Positions 1 through 8,326 of a DNA stretch of 16,474 nt are shown piece by piece. The translations under genes were made by a program, and so were the position numbers. Within the stretch, counting starts at the first letter, position 1. Each line of letters starts with the position of its first letter. The notes beneath the pieces are model-generated. The model was given only the letters and a program-made list of their open reading frames with translations, was not told the DNA's origin and ran no database searches. Source of the DNA: Sphingomonas sp. CCH9-E2 (GTDB lineage: Bacteria > Pseudomonadota > Alphaproteobacteria > Sphingomonadales > Sphingomonadaceae); NCBI RefSeq assembly GCF_001557215.1, contig NZ_LSJM01000047.1:1-16474 (forward strand). The letters run 5' to 3'.

Positions 1-55
1 ACCCAACGACAGTGTATTCTATGGGTGGCCGGGTGGGGGAGCGGGCCGGTGCCGC

Positions 56-72
56 GCTCAGCGTAGCTGAGC
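56..72. repeat. Short perfect inverted repeat upstream of the HerA-like gene
   Basis: Two 7-base arms (56-62 and 66-72, GCTCAGC and GCTGAGC) are perfect complements around a 3-base loop. The hairpin lies in the 5' flank of the HerA-like ATPase, with no T-tract on either strand. It may belong to the 3' end of a gene just outside the window. The rest of 1-156 shows no convincing promoter or other gene. Confidence 0.4.
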
Positions 73-156
73 TAAAAGCAAGACTCCCTTGCGAACCACT
101 TCTTTACCCCCGTTCCGTAGAACCACGCTGTTTTGCAGGGGGAGCAGCTGCGCGTG

Positions 157-1830
157 ATGACTGAAGACATGGGCGGCCACCGATTCGACCGCATCCGTCC
201 GGCCTCCGAGGTCAGCGATGTCGCGAGTCCTGCAGCGGCCCATGGCATCGGCGTCGTGTCGGCGATCGGCGGTGCGTCGAGCGAGGTCGTGTTCGACCGC
301 GCCGCGCTCGAACCGCTGGCCACCAGCGCCGATCCCGCGGTCGCGGGTGCCGGCACGGTCGGCAGCCAGATCAAGCTGCGGTCGGGCAGCAGCTGGCTGA
401 TCGCCAATATCCGCGCGCTCCGCCTCGACGAACGCAGCGGCGCGGTGATCGCGCAGGTCGATTTCCTGGGCGAGGGCGACGAGGAAAGGCTGACCGGCAA
501 GCTTTACAGCTTCCGGCGCGGCGTTACCCGCTATCCGGTTCCCGGCACCCCGGTATTCCCGGTCTCGACCGCAGACCTGAAGCAGATCTACGCCGCCGAC
601 GACCGCGCGCATATCGAAGTCGGCAATGTCTATCCCACCCGCGATATCCGCGCCGCGCTCTATATCGATTCGATGCTGGGCAAGCATTTCGCGCTGCTCG
701 GATCGACCGGTACCGGCAAGTCGACCGCCGCCGCGCTGATCCTGCACCGTATCTGCGAGCGCGCGCCGCAGGGCCATGTCGTGATGATCGATCCGCACGG
801 CGAATATTCGGCCGCGTTCAAGACCAACGGCGCATTGTTCGACGTGTCGAACCTCGCCATGCCGTACTGGCTGATGAACTTCGAGGAACATTGCGAGGTG
901 TTCCTGACCAGCGACGGGTCGGACCGTCAGGTTGATGCCGACATCCTCGCCCGCTGCATCCTGATGGCCAAGCAGAAGAACCGGCTCGCCACCGAGTTCG
1001 GCAAGCTGACGGTCGATGCGCCGATCCCCTATCTACTGTCCGACCTAACCCAGATCCTGCAGCTCGAAATGGGCAAGATGGACAAGGCGACCGACACCGC
1101 CCCCTATCTGCGCCTCAAGGGCAAGATCGACGAGATCAAGGCCGACCCGCGCTATGCCTTCATGTTCAGCGGCATGCTGGTGTCGGACACGATGGCGAGT
1201 TTCATCGCCCGCATCTTCCGCCTGCCCGGCGACGGCAAGCCGATCTCGATCATCGACGTGTCGGGCGTGCCGAGCGAGATCACCAGCGTCGTCGTCGCGG
1301 TGCTCAGCCGCATGGTGTTCGACTATGCAATCTGGTCGCGCGGCGAAGCGCAGCGCCCGATCCTGCTGGTCTGCGAAGAAGCGCACCGCTATGTCCCCAA
1401 CGAACGCAACGCCGACGGATCGTCGGTCGGCCGCATTCTCAGCCGCATCGCCAAGGAAGGCCGCAAATATGGCGTGTCGCTCGGCCTAATCACCCAGCGC
1501 CCGTCCGACCTGGCCGAAGGTGTGCTGTCGCAATGCGGCACGATCATCGCGATGCGCCTCAACAATGATCGCGACCAGGCGTTCGTACGCGCGGCCATGC
1601 CCGAAGGCGCGCGCGGCTTCCTCGACGCTATCCCTGCGCTGCGTAACCGCGAATGCATCATGGTCGGCGAAGGCGTCGCCACCCCGGTGCGCGTCGCGTT
1701 CGACGCACTCGAGGAGGTCAAGCGCCCAGCCTCGGGCGACCCGCTCTTCTCCGAACTGTGGCGACACATGGGCCGCGAGGAACAGATCCTCGACCGCACG
1801 ATCCGTCGCTGGCGCGCGCAGGGGCGTTGA
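157..1830 (+). CDS. HerA/DUF87-type ATP-binding protein (P-loop DNA translocase-like ATPase)
   Basis: A 557-residue protein with the features of the HerA/FtsK superfamily of ring-forming DNA translocases. Seen: a beta-rich N-terminal region (about 1-150, resembling the HAS-barrel region), Walker A GSTGTGKST at residues 182-190, a hydrophobic strand ending in acidic Walker B residues (LLVCEEAH, E407/E408), and a downstream ITQRPSDL sensor-like motif. Proteins of this family pump or unwind DNA, often with a NurA nuclease or another partner; no NurA lies nearby, so the partner is unknown. Start choice: an AGGGGGAG ribosome-binding site (137-144) precedes GTG at 154 and ATG at 157; an upstream in-frame TTG at 133 overlaps that site and is unlikely. 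The gene converges on the LamG-like gene, with only 33 bases between them. Family call is firm; biological role is not. Confidence 0.85.
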   Translation: MTEDMGGHRFDRIRPASEVSDVASPAAAHGIGVVSAIGGASSEVVFDRAALEPLATSADPAVAGAGTVGSQIKLRSGSSWLIANIRALRLDERSGAVIAQVDFLGEGDEERLTGKLYSFRRGVTRYPVPGTPVFPVSTADLKQIYAADDRAHIEVGNVYPTRDIRAALYIDSMLGKHFALLGSTGTGKSTAAALILHRICERAPQGHVVMIDPHGEYSAAFKTNGALFDVSNLAMPYWLMNFEEHCEVFLTSDGSDRQVDADILARCILMAKQKNRLATEFGKLTVDAPIPYLLSDLTQILQLEMGKMDKATDTAPYLRLKGKIDEIKADPRYAFMFSGMLVSDTMASFIARIFRLPGDGKPISIIDVSGVPSEITSVVVAVLSRMVFDYAIWSRGEAQRPILLVCEEAHRYVPNERNADGSSVGRILSRIAKEGRKYGVSLGLITQRPSDLAEGVLSQCGTIIAMRLNNDRDQAFVRAAMPEGARGFLDAIPALRNRECIMVGEGVATPVRVAFDALEEVKRPASGDPLFSELWRHMGREEQILDRTIRRWRAQGR

Positions 1831-1863
1831 GGTTCTTGCGTTCCTGCGCAGGAGCACGGGACC

Positions 1864-2553
1864 CTATTGGCGCGGGATCTTCAACGCATAGCGCTCCGGC
1901 TCCAGCGCCTCACCGCGCGTAAACGCCGCCGCGCGCACCGCGCCCCGGAACGGGCTCACCGCATTCATCCGCATTCCCACCGACGCCACGCCCGGCGCCT
2001 GCGGCACAAAGGCGAGCTCAGCGCGGGCCTGCTCGACGCCGTTGACGAAGGCGCGATAGACCCGCCCGTCATAGCTTTGCGCGACATGGTGCCAGCGCCC
2101 GACCGGCCAGCGCTTGCCCGGGTCGATCAGCGGTGCGCGATAGCCGGGGCCGAGCAGAAAGGTGTCGAGCCACCATTCGCTGCCCTCGGTGCGGATTTCG
2201 AACAGCATCCGCTGCCCGACCTTCGCGGTCGCAGCCGATTCGTCGCCGCTCTCCAGATGAAACCAGCGCTGCTCGAACGCGCCGCCATCGGGGCGGAACA
2301 GCGCCTCGAAGGTGAAGAGGGGCGTGCCCGCAAGCGCGTGGCGCGGGATCAGCAGCTGGTCGCGCACCCCGTCGAACAGCACCGCCCTGCCCAACGGGCT
2401 GTCGATCAGCCGCGGCGCACCGATGATGCGCGGGGTCAGCCCGCCAATGCGCTTGAGCGAGTCGAACGTCCAGAGTTCCGCGCGACGCTTGGCAAATGCA
2501 GGCGCGACCGACGCAGCCGCCGCCCCGGCAATCAGCGCGCGGCGGCCGATCAC
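1864..2553 (-). CDS. Exported LamG/concanavalin A-like domain protein
   Basis: A 229-residue protein. The N-terminus (MIGRRALIAGAAAASVAPAFA) has a twin arginine, a hydrophobic core and an AFA cleavage site near residue 21, so it looks like a Tat or Tat-like signal peptide. The mature part alternates strands and turns with conserved-looking features of laminin-G/LamG jelly-roll domains (GVRDQLLIP, a FTFEALFRP strand, a W-x-HVAQSYDG strand, FVNGVEQ). These domains usually bind carbohydrate or protein ligands; no catalytic motif is visible. The start is GTG at 2553, overlapping the stop of the upstream M23 peptidase gene (GTGA, 2550-2553), which implies translational coupling. It therefore probably works outside the cytoplasm in the same process as the peptidase. 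Ligand and function are unknown. Confidence 0.75.
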   Translation of the reverse strand: MIGRRALIAGAAAASVAPAFAKRRAELWTFDSLKRIGGLTPRIIGAPRLIDSPLGRAVLFDGVRDQLLIPRHALAGTPLFTFEALFRPDGGAFEQRWFHLESGDESAATAKVGQRMLFEIRTEGSEWWLDTFLLGPGYRAPLIDPGKRWPVGRWHHVAQSYDGRVYRAFVNGVEQARAELAFVPQAPGVASVGMRMNAVSPFRGAVRAAAFTRGEALEPERYALKIPRQ

Positions 2554-4055
2554 TCGGCGGCGTCGGTCTGGGCGGGCTTGGTGCGGGTGCCGCCGACCGG
2601 CACTGCCAGCAGCTGCGCCAGCTTCGACTTGAACGCGCGCAGATCATTGCCGCCCAGTTGCTGGACGACCGAGAAGCTCACCGAACGCGGGTTGATCGCG
2701 ACGCCGTTGCGATAGAGTTCGTAGTGGAGGTGCGGCCCGGTCGAGATGCCGGTCGACCCGACATAGCCGATCACCTGACCCCGGCTCACCCGCTGCCCGC
2801 CGCGCACCGCGATCCGGCTCATATGGCCATAGCCGGTGCCCATCCCGCCGCTGTGGTTGAGCCGGACGAAATTGCCATAACCGCCATTGCGCCCGGCGAA
2901 TGCGACCACCCCGTCATTGGCGGCACGGATTGGCGCGCCATAGCCCGCCGCGATATCCAGCCCCTTGTGCATCCGGCTGAAGCCCAGCACCGGATGACGC
3001 CGTAGGCCGAAGCCCGAGCTGATCCGGCCCGACGCCGGCATCGCCATCGTGCCCTTGCGCTCGCCCTTGCCGGCACCGTCATACCAGCTGACCTTGCCAT
3101 CCTCTTCCCAGCGCAGCAGCTGCACCTTGCCCGACCCGACGCCGGCAAGCCCGGCATAGAGGAGGTTGCCCAGCTGCACTTCGCCGGTCGCCGCGCGCGC
3201 CTGTTCGACGATGATGTCGAACTCCGCGTCCGCCCCGACCCGGCCGATCGGCACGCGCGTCGCGATCGAGCGGATATAGGCCTCGACCGCGCGCGACGGC
3301 GCACCGGCGGCGCGTGCCGAGCGGTACAGGCTCTCCCCCACCCGGCCGCGAATGCGCAGCGGGGTGTGGTCGACCGCAATCGGAATCTCGTTGAGCGCAA
3401 GTCCCGAGGAGGTGCGCACCAGCTCGAGGCTGAGGTCGAAGCGCGCGCGGAAGGCGAGCTTTTCGAGCGGACGCGGCGCGGACTTGTCCACGCGGCGGCC
3501 CAGTGTCAGATCGAGCTGCGTCCCCGATTTTAGGTCGCCGAGCGCCATCGCGTCGCCGATCAGGTTGGCGGCCGTCGCCGCTTCGCTCGCACCGACGCCC
3601 GCACGTGCCAGCGCCGCCTGCAGCCCGCTGCCCGACCCCAGGGTCACGCTATGCTGGATGATCGGCCGTTCGGGCGTGTCGGTCAGCGGCGTGACCAGTC
3701 GGCTCGCGGCGAGCTTGGTGCCGGTCGCCCCGCCCTTGTCGAGCGGCGCGATCGACTGGGCGCGCATCAGATCGGCGCTGGCGGCATGGGCCGAGGGGAC
3801 GCTGCCGAAAATCGGGCGTTCGAAGCCCGGCGAGAGCAGATAAACGACGGCGCACAGCCCGGTGCAGGTCGCGGCACCACGAAACCATTCGGCGCTGCCG
3901 ATGCGCGAGCCGAGATCGGGGATCAGCTCGAAATCGGGATAGCGTTCGCGGAAGCGTTCAATCATGCCGGGCTTGCGCACATCGACGCCGCGCCCGAACG
4001 ACAGCGCGGCAGCACCACCCGATTGGTCCGACCCATGATCGCTGCGCAGAAACAA
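2550..4055 (-). CDS. Membrane-anchored M23 (LytM-type) peptidoglycan endopeptidase
   Basis: A 501-residue protein. The N-terminal 60 residues look cytoplasmic, followed by a membrane segment at about 60-77 (AATCTGLCAVVYLLSPGF). A periplasmic middle region with a LysM/OapA-like section (about 130-320) precedes a C-terminal LytM domain (about 335-465). The zinc and catalytic residues are present: H363 and D367 in MHKGLD, H411 in GYGHMS, and H442/H444 in PHLHYE. With all residues intact it should be an active zinc endopeptidase that cuts peptidoglycan cross-links, like MepM-type enzymes, not a degenerate EnvC-type activator. The start is TTG at 4055; no earlier in-frame start exists. ATG at residue 31 is a possible alternative that keeps the membrane anchor. 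It heads a two-gene operon with the LamG-like protein and is divergent from the Suv3-like helicase gene. Confidence 0.9.
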   Translation of the reverse strand: MFLRSDHGSDQSGGAAALSFGRGVDVRKPGMIERFRERYPDFELIPDLGSRIGSAEWFRGAATCTGLCAVVYLLSPGFERPIFGSVPSAHAASADLMRAQSIAPLDKGGATGTKLAASRLVTPLTDTPERPIIQHSVTLGSGSGLQAALARAGVGASEAATAANLIGDAMALGDLKSGTQLDLTLGRRVDKSAPRPLEKLAFRARFDLSLELVRTSSGLALNEIPIAVDHTPLRIRGRVGESLYRSARAAGAPSRAVEAYIRSIATRVPIGRVGADAEFDIIVEQARAATGEVQLGNLLYAGLAGVGSGKVQLLRWEEDGKVSWYDGAGKGERKGTMAMPASGRISSGFGLRRHPVLGFSRMHKGLDIAAGYGAPIRAANDGVVAFAGRNGGYGNFVRLNHSGGMGTGYGHMSRIAVRGGQRVSRGQVIGYVGSTGISTGPHLHYELYRNGVAINPRSVSFSVVQQLGGNDLRAFKSKLAQLLAVPVGGTRTKPAQTDAAE

Positions 4056-4244
4056 GGCGCGCTGCCCCCACTCACAATCGTTTGAACGAAGTGCCGTTCC
4101 CCCGGCGTCGACCCGAACGGTTGTGGATAGAAGATGCTAATGTCAAATTAAGCAGGTGCGGCCCGCCCTCTTCTTGCGGCGAGTCGTGCCGGTGCGGGGA
4201 TGGGGCGTGTTGTTAACCGAAAACGCTAGGGAAAGCCGCGCGTC

Positions 4245-6761
4245 ATGGGTTGCGCTGCCCTCGACTCGGGGCAATCTTGGCAAATGATGGCGCGTTCCCC
4301 GAACAGCCCGGTCACTGCGGTGCTCGGCCCGACCAATACCGGCAAGACGCATCTCGCGATCGAGCGGATGGCGGCGCACTCCAGCGGCATCATCGGCTTC
4401 CCGCTGCGGCTGCTCGCGCGCGAAGTCTATGACCGAATGGTCGCGCTCAAGGGGCCGAAGGAAGTGGCGTTGGTCACCGGCGAGGAGCGCATCGTCCCGC
4501 CCGGCGCACGCTGGTTCCTGTGCACCGCCGAATCGATGCCGTTAGATCGGGAAGTCAGTTTCGTCGCGCTCGACGAAGGCCAGCTCGGCGCCGATCCCGA
4601 ACGCGGCCATGTCTTCACCGACCGCATCCTGCGCGCGCGGGGCCGCGACGAGACGATGATCCTGGGGTCGGACAGCCTGCGCCCGGTGCTGCGCAAGCTG
4701 GTGCCGGATGCAGAGATCATCACCCGCCCGCGCTTCTCGACGCTAAGCTATGCAGGGGCGAAGAAGCTCTCGCGCCTGCCCAAACGCTCCGCCATCGTCG
4801 CGTTCAGCGCCGAGGAAGTCTATGCCGTCGCCGAAACGCTGCGGCGGTTGCGCGGCGGGGCGGCGGTGGTGATGGGCGCTCTGTCCCCCCGCACCCGCAA
4901 CGCGCAGGTCGCGATGTTCCAGGCGGGCGAGGTCGATTATCTCGTCGCCACCGATGCGATCGGCATGGGCCTCAACCTCGATGTGCGCCACGTCGCCTTT
5001 GCCAGCCTCAACAAGTTCGACGGCCGCCGCCAGCGTCGCCTGACCGTCGCCGAGATGGCACAGATCGCCGGGCGCGCCGGGCGGCACCAGCGCGACGGCA
5101 CCTTCGGCGCCTTGGTCGAGGAAGGGCCGGGCGCGTTCACGCCAGAGGAAATCGCGGCGATCGAGGGGCATCGCGTTCCCCCGCTCGACCATCTCTACTG
5201 GCGCGAGGGCGAGCCCGACCTGTCCGGCATCGACGCGCTGATCGCCAGCCTGGAGGCCAAGCCCGACCTCCCGATGCTGCGCGCGGCGCCCGAGGCGACT
5301 GACCTGATGGTGCTCAAACGCCTCGCCGACGAGGAGTGGGTGCGCGCGCGTGTCCGCTCGCCGCGTGCCGTCGCGCGGCTCTGGGCGGCATGCGGCCTGC
5401 CTGATTTCCGCAAGCTCGGCCTCGATCCACATGCGCGCTTCGTGTCACGCGTGTTCCGCCATCTGAGCGAGGGGCGCGGCCATATCCCGCATATCTGGTT
5501 CGCCGACGAGATCGCCCGGCTCGACCGAGTCGATGGCGATGTCGAAAGCATCGCCGGGCGCATCGCCGCCGCGCGCAGCTGGGCCTATATCGCGCACCGC
5601 GCCGACTGGCTGGAGGATCCCGCGCACTGGGCCGACCGCACCCGCGCGCTGGAGGAAAAACTGTCCGACGCGCTCCACGCCAGCCTGACCCAGCGCTTCG
5701 TCGACAAGCGCACCACCGTGCTGCTGCGCCAGATCGGTGCCGACGCATCGCACCTTCCCGTCGTGATCGGGCCGGAGGGGGAGGTGACGGTCGAGGATCA
5801 TCCGCTCGGCCAGCTGCGCGGCTTCTATTTCGAAGTATCGCCCGATGCGCGCGCGGGGGACAAGCGCATGCTGCTCGCAGCCGCCGAAAAGGGCCTCGCC
5901 CCGGAGCTACGCCGCCGCGCCGCCGACCTGGCGGAGGCAGCCGACGACGCGCTGTCGCGGATCGGGGCGGAGGTGCATTGGCGTGGCGCGCGCGTCGCGC
6001 ATCTCGACGCCAGCGCCAACCCGCTGCGTCCCGCGCTGCGCCTGTGCCGCACGCTCGACAGCCTCGACCCGCCCGGGCGCAATGCCGTCCGCGCGCGCAT
6101 CGCCGCGTGGCTGGACGCGCGCATCGCCGCCGAACTGCCCGATCTCGCCGCGCTCGACGCGCTCAGCCGCGATGCCAGCGCGGGCAGCCGCGTGCGCGCG
6201 CTCGCAGGGCAGCTGGTTCAGGCGGGCGGCCTGATACCGCGCCGCGCCGCCGGTGCTCTGGTCGAAGCGCTGGACGCCGACGATCGCAAACGGCTGCGCA
6301 AGGCGGGGCTGGTGATCGGCACGCTCGACCTGTTCATGCCCGGCCTGCTCAAGCCGCGCGCCGCCGCCGCGCGCCGCGCGCTGCTGAACCTTGGCGACGG
6401 TCCGGCGGAGGGGGCCAGCGTGCTGCCGCGCGCCGCACCCGGCGCGTCGCTCGACCATGGCTATCGCCCGCTCGGGCAACAGGCGGTGCGGATCGACCTA
6501 GCCGAGCGGATCGCCCGCGCCGCGCATGAGTCCAGAAAGGGTCGCGCGCCCTTCGCACCCGACCCCGCGCTCGCCACCTCGATGGGCCTGACCCCCGACA
6601 CGCTGGCGCGGCTGATGGCGCAGCTTGGCTTTCAGGCGCTGCGCGGGCGCGAGGGTCAGGCGCAGCGCTGGGTGTGGAAGGGGCTGACCCCGCTTGCCAA
6701 GCCCAAGCCCGCCCCGCGCGACAATGCCTTTGCGGCGCTGGCGGACCTGATCGATGGCTGA
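4245..6761 (+). CDS. Suv3-like superfamily 2 RNA helicase
   Basis: An 838-residue protein matching the bacterial relatives of mitochondrial Suv3, an ATP-driven RNA/DNA unwinding enzyme. Motifs: Walker A GPTNTGKT (28-35), motif II DEGQ (110-113), ATDAIGMGLNL (235-245) and motif VI QIAGRAGR (273-280). The remaining 500 residues form the accessory C-terminal region seen in longer alphaproteobacterial members. Suv3 proteins work with RNA decay enzymes in mitochondria; the bacterial role is less clear. Start: ATG at 4245 has an AGGGA site about 12 bases upstream, but conserved sequence begins only around residue 22, and ATG at 4284 or 4287 would give a shorter, equally plausible protein. The stop lies 8 bases inside the S4-domain gene, so the two are probably co-translated. 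Confidence 0.88.
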   Translation: MGCAALDSGQSWQMMARSPNSPVTAVLGPTNTGKTHLAIERMAAHSSGIIGFPLRLLAREVYDRMVALKGPKEVALVTGEERIVPPGARWFLCTAESMPLDREVSFVALDEGQLGADPERGHVFTDRILRARGRDETMILGSDSLRPVLRKLVPDAEIITRPRFSTLSYAGAKKLSRLPKRSAIVAFSAEEVYAVAETLRRLRGGAAVVMGALSPRTRNAQVAMFQAGEVDYLVATDAIGMGLNLDVRHVAFASLNKFDGRRQRRLTVAEMAQIAGRAGRHQRDGTFGALVEEGPGAFTPEEIAAIEGHRVPPLDHLYWREGEPDLSGIDALIASLEAKPDLPMLRAAPEATDLMVLKRLADEEWVRARVRSPRAVARLWAACGLPDFRKLGLDPHARFVSRVFRHLSEGRGHIPHIWFADEIARLDRVDGDVESIAGRIAAARSWAYIAHRADWLEDPAHWADRTRALEEKLSDALHASLTQRFVDKRTTVLLRQIGADASHLPVVIGPEGEVTVEDHPLGQLRGFYFEVSPDARAGDKRMLLAAAEKGLAPELRRRAADLAEAADDALSRIGAEVHWRGARVAHLDASANPLRPALRLCRTLDSLDPPGRNAVRARIAAWLDARIAAELPDLAALDALSRDASAGSRVRALAGQLVQAGGLIPRRAAGALVEALDADDRKRLRKAGLVIGTLDLFMPGLLKPRAAAARRALLNLGDGPAEGASVLPRAAPGASLDHGYRPLGQQAVRIDLAERIARAAHESRKGRAPFAPDPALATSMGLTPDTLARLMAQLGFQALRGREGQAQRWVWKGLTPLAKPKPAPRDNAFAALADLIDG

Positions 6762-7041
6762 CGCGATGCGGCTCGACCGCTTCCTGTGGTGGTCGCGCAT
6801 CTCCGCCTCGCGCAATTTCGCCCGCGCGCTCGCAGAGTCCGGCCATTTGCGCATCGACGGGCGACGGGTCGAGCGCGGCCATCTTCCCGTGCGGCCCGGC
6901 AACATCCTCGCCTTCGTCACCCATGGCGGGCGGGTGCGCGTGGTGCGGGTCGAAGCCCTGCCGCACCGCCGCGGTCCGCCGGCCGAGGCACAGGGCTGCT
7001 ACACCGAACTCACCCCCGGGTCGCCGGTCGCACAAGATTGA
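6754..7041 (+). CDS. S4-domain RNA-binding protein (Hsp15-like)
   Basis: A 95-residue protein made almost entirely of an S4 domain: RLDRFLWWSRISASRNFA near the N-terminus, then GHLRIDGRRVERGHLPVRPG, the usual helix-turn and strand signature of S4 RNA-binding proteins. It resembles Hsp15/YrfH-type proteins, which in E. coli bind the 50S subunit carrying stalled nascent chains. It lacks the long basic C-terminal tail of E. coli Hsp15, so exact functional equivalence is uncertain. ATG at 6754 overlaps the end of the helicase gene by 8 bases, showing an operon and perhaps a shared RNA-related role. Confidence 0.85.
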   Translation: MADAMRLDRFLWWSRISASRNFARALAESGHLRIDGRRVERGHLPVRPGNILAFVTHGGRVRVVRVEALPHRRGPPAEAQGCYTELTPGSPVAQD

Positions 7042-7068
7042 GAACGTCTCGCAGAAAGCGCGTCTTGA

Positions 7069-7097
7069 TTGACCTTGCCGAGCGGCTTGCATAGCAA
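7069..7097 (+). promoter_or_regulatory. Candidate sigma70-type promoter for the ferredoxin gene
   Basis: TTGACC (7069-7074) is followed after 17 bases by TAGCAA (7092-7097). The -35 is close to consensus and the spacing is ideal, but the -10 is poor. The site lies in the 106-base gap between the S4 gene and the ferredoxin. Transcription from the upstream operon remains an alternative. Confidence 0.3.
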
Positions 7098-7147
7098 AAG
7101 GCGATAGAACACCGCCCGATCGGGGCGTTTGAGGGGCCGAACCTGCC

Positions 7148-7489
7148 ATGACTTATGTCGTCACCGACGCCTGCATCCGCTGCAAATATATGGACTGCGT
7201 CGAGGTGTGCCCGGTCGACTGCTTCTATGAGGGCGAGAATATGCTCGTCATCAACCCCAGCGAGTGCATCGATTGCGGCGTGTGCGAGCCGGAATGCCCC
7301 GCCGAAGCGATCCTGCCCGATACCGAAAGCGGGCTGGAGCAGTGGCTGGAGCTCAACAACACCTTCTCCGCACAATGGCCCAACGTCACGCGCAAGGCCG
7401 ATCAGACCCCGGCCGACGCCGACGAACACAAGGGCGAAGAGGGCAAATATGAGAAGTATTTCTCGCCCGAACCCGGCGCGGGGGACTGA
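7148..7489 (+). CDS. fdxA: 7Fe ferredoxin ([3Fe-4S][4Fe-4S], FdI/FdxA type)
   Basis: A 113-residue soluble electron carrier. The N-terminus closely follows the Azotobacter ferredoxin I pattern: [17 protein letters not shown] (C9, C12, C17, C21, C25), then [12 protein letters not shown] (C40, C43, C46, C50). By comparison with that family, C9, C17 and C50 would hold the [3Fe-4S] cluster, and C21, C40, C43 and C46 the [4Fe-4S] cluster, with C12 and C25 as extra cysteines. The C-terminal half ([18 protein letters not shown]) also matches the long-chain FdxA type. The redox partner is not shown by the window. The gene sits directly before carD, an adjacency I recall as common in alphaproteobacteria. 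The ribosome-binding site is weak. Confidence 0.95.
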   Translation: MTYVVTDACIRCKYMDCVEVCPVDCFYEGENMLVINPSECIDCGVCEPECPAEAILPDTESGLEQWLELNNTFSAQWPNVTRKADQTPADADEHKGEEGKYEKYFSPEPGAGD

Positions 7490-7500
7490 GGGTTTGGTCG

Positions 7501-7520
7501 GGCCGACCTGAGGGTCGGCC
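7501..7520 (+). terminator. Strong hairpin just after the ferredoxin stop
   Basis: GGCCGACC (7501-7508) and GGTCGGCC (7513-7520) are perfect 8-base complements around a 4-base loop, 11 bases after the fdxA stop. There is no T-tract, so it may act as a weak or Rho-assisted terminator or as an mRNA-stabilising 3' hairpin. Confidence 0.5.
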
Positions 7521-7530
7521 GCGCCACCGG

Positions 7531-7543
7531 TGAGCGAAGCTCA
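7531..7543. repeat. TGAGC-GAA-GCTCA mini-hairpin
   Basis: Five-base arms at 7531-7535 and 7539-7543 around GAA. The same core (TGAGC-GAN-GCTCA) recurs as a longer palindrome at 11789-11809. It is probably a small dispersed intergenic hairpin. Confidence 0.4.
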
Positions 7544-7766
7544 ACGCGAAACAAGCACAGCCGAGCACCGTGTAATCCCGATGGATTCCAGGGTGGTAAT
7601 TTTATTGCATCTGTGTTAAACAGCGCGCCGAACGTGAGGAATCGCGTTTCGGTACTGGAGACCGTTGTTGATTTGCCCCGAACCGGCTTCACCCGCCCGG
7701 TAACCGCACCGGGCCCGTGGCGCAATCCCTTCAGGGGCTTGAGTTCAAAAGAAAGGCTTCCCGCAC
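7544..7766 (+). other. Noncoding leader region before carD
   Basis: This is the second half of a 277-base intergenic stretch with no credible ORF. It holds an AT-rich tract (about 7597-7620) that is the likeliest promoter area, although I could not fit a clean -35/-10 pair. Downstream is a 7-base hairpin (GCCCGGT at 7695-7701, ACCGGGC at 7708-7714). The leader may therefore be long and structured. The ribosome-binding site of carD is probably AGAAAGG, about 12 bases before the ATG at 7767. Confidence 0.4.
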
Positions 7767-8300
7767 ATGGCTGCCAAGGCGCTGTCCTTCGATGTCGGCG
7801 ATTATGTCGTTTACCCCAAGCACGGCGTTGGCCGTGTGATCGAACTCCAGAAGCAGGAAATCGCGGGCATGCAGCTTGAGCTGTACGTGCTCCGCTTCGA
7901 AAAAGAGAAAATGACGCTGCGCGTCCCGACCAACAAGGCGGAGAGCGTCGGCATGCGCAAGCTGTCGAGCGACAAGACGCTGCGCGAGGCGCTCGACACG
8001 CTCAAGGGCAAGCCCAAGGTCAAGCGCACCATGTGGTCGCGCCGCGCCCAGGAATATGAAGCGAAGATCAATTCGGGCGACCTGGTATCGATCGCCGAAG
8101 TGGTCCGCGACCTGTTCCGCGCCGACGACCAGCCCGAGCAGAGCTATTCCGAGCGCCAGATCTTCGAAGCCGCCGCTTCGCGCCTCGCACGCGAACTCGC
8201 TGCGATGGAGCAGATCGACGAAAAGGCAGCGCTCGAAAAGCTGCTCGACATCCTGCGCGCCTCGGCCGCAATCTACAACAAGGATAAGGCGACCGCCTGA
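7767..8300 (+). CDS. carD: CarD/CdnL-family RNA polymerase-binding transcription factor
   Basis: A 177-residue protein. Residues about 8-65 form the Tudor-like domain that binds the RNA polymerase beta subunit (FDVGDYVVYPKHGVGRV, then ELYVLRFEKEKMTLRVP). The helical C-terminal half (about 70-170) carries KRTMWSRRAQEYEAK with W90, which matches the tryptophan that CarD-family proteins wedge into the upstream edge of the transcription bubble. Family members stabilise open complexes at many promoters, including rRNA promoters. Length and both domains are normal for CdnL, and the large zinc-binding partner regions of Myxococcus CarD are absent, so CdnL-type is the better description. It ends in a clear intrinsic terminator and is preceded by a long leader. 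Confidence 0.95.
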   Translation: MAAKALSFDVGDYVVYPKHGVGRVIELQKQEIAGMQLELYVLRFEKEKMTLRVPTNKAESVGMRKLSSDKTLREALDTLKGKPKVKRTMWSRRAQEYEAKINSGDLVSIAEVVRDLFRADDQPEQSYSERQIFEAAASRLARELAAMEQIDEKAALEKLLDILRASAAIYNKDKATA

Positions 8301-8326
8301 TCGCGCGACGCCGATCTGTTGACGAC

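Noticed and set aside
1840..1856. Palindrome TCCTGCGCAGGA as a bidirectional terminator between the convergent HerA-like and LamG-like genes
   Set aside because: The arms are short, there is no loop of normal size and no T-tract on either side; it may be chance in GC-rich sequence.
4135..4150. A minus-strand TTGACA (4141-4146 complement) as the -35 of an M23 peptidase promoter
   Set aside because: The box is perfect, but no acceptable -10 lies 16-18 bases downstream; the best AT-rich stretch is only about 11 bases away.
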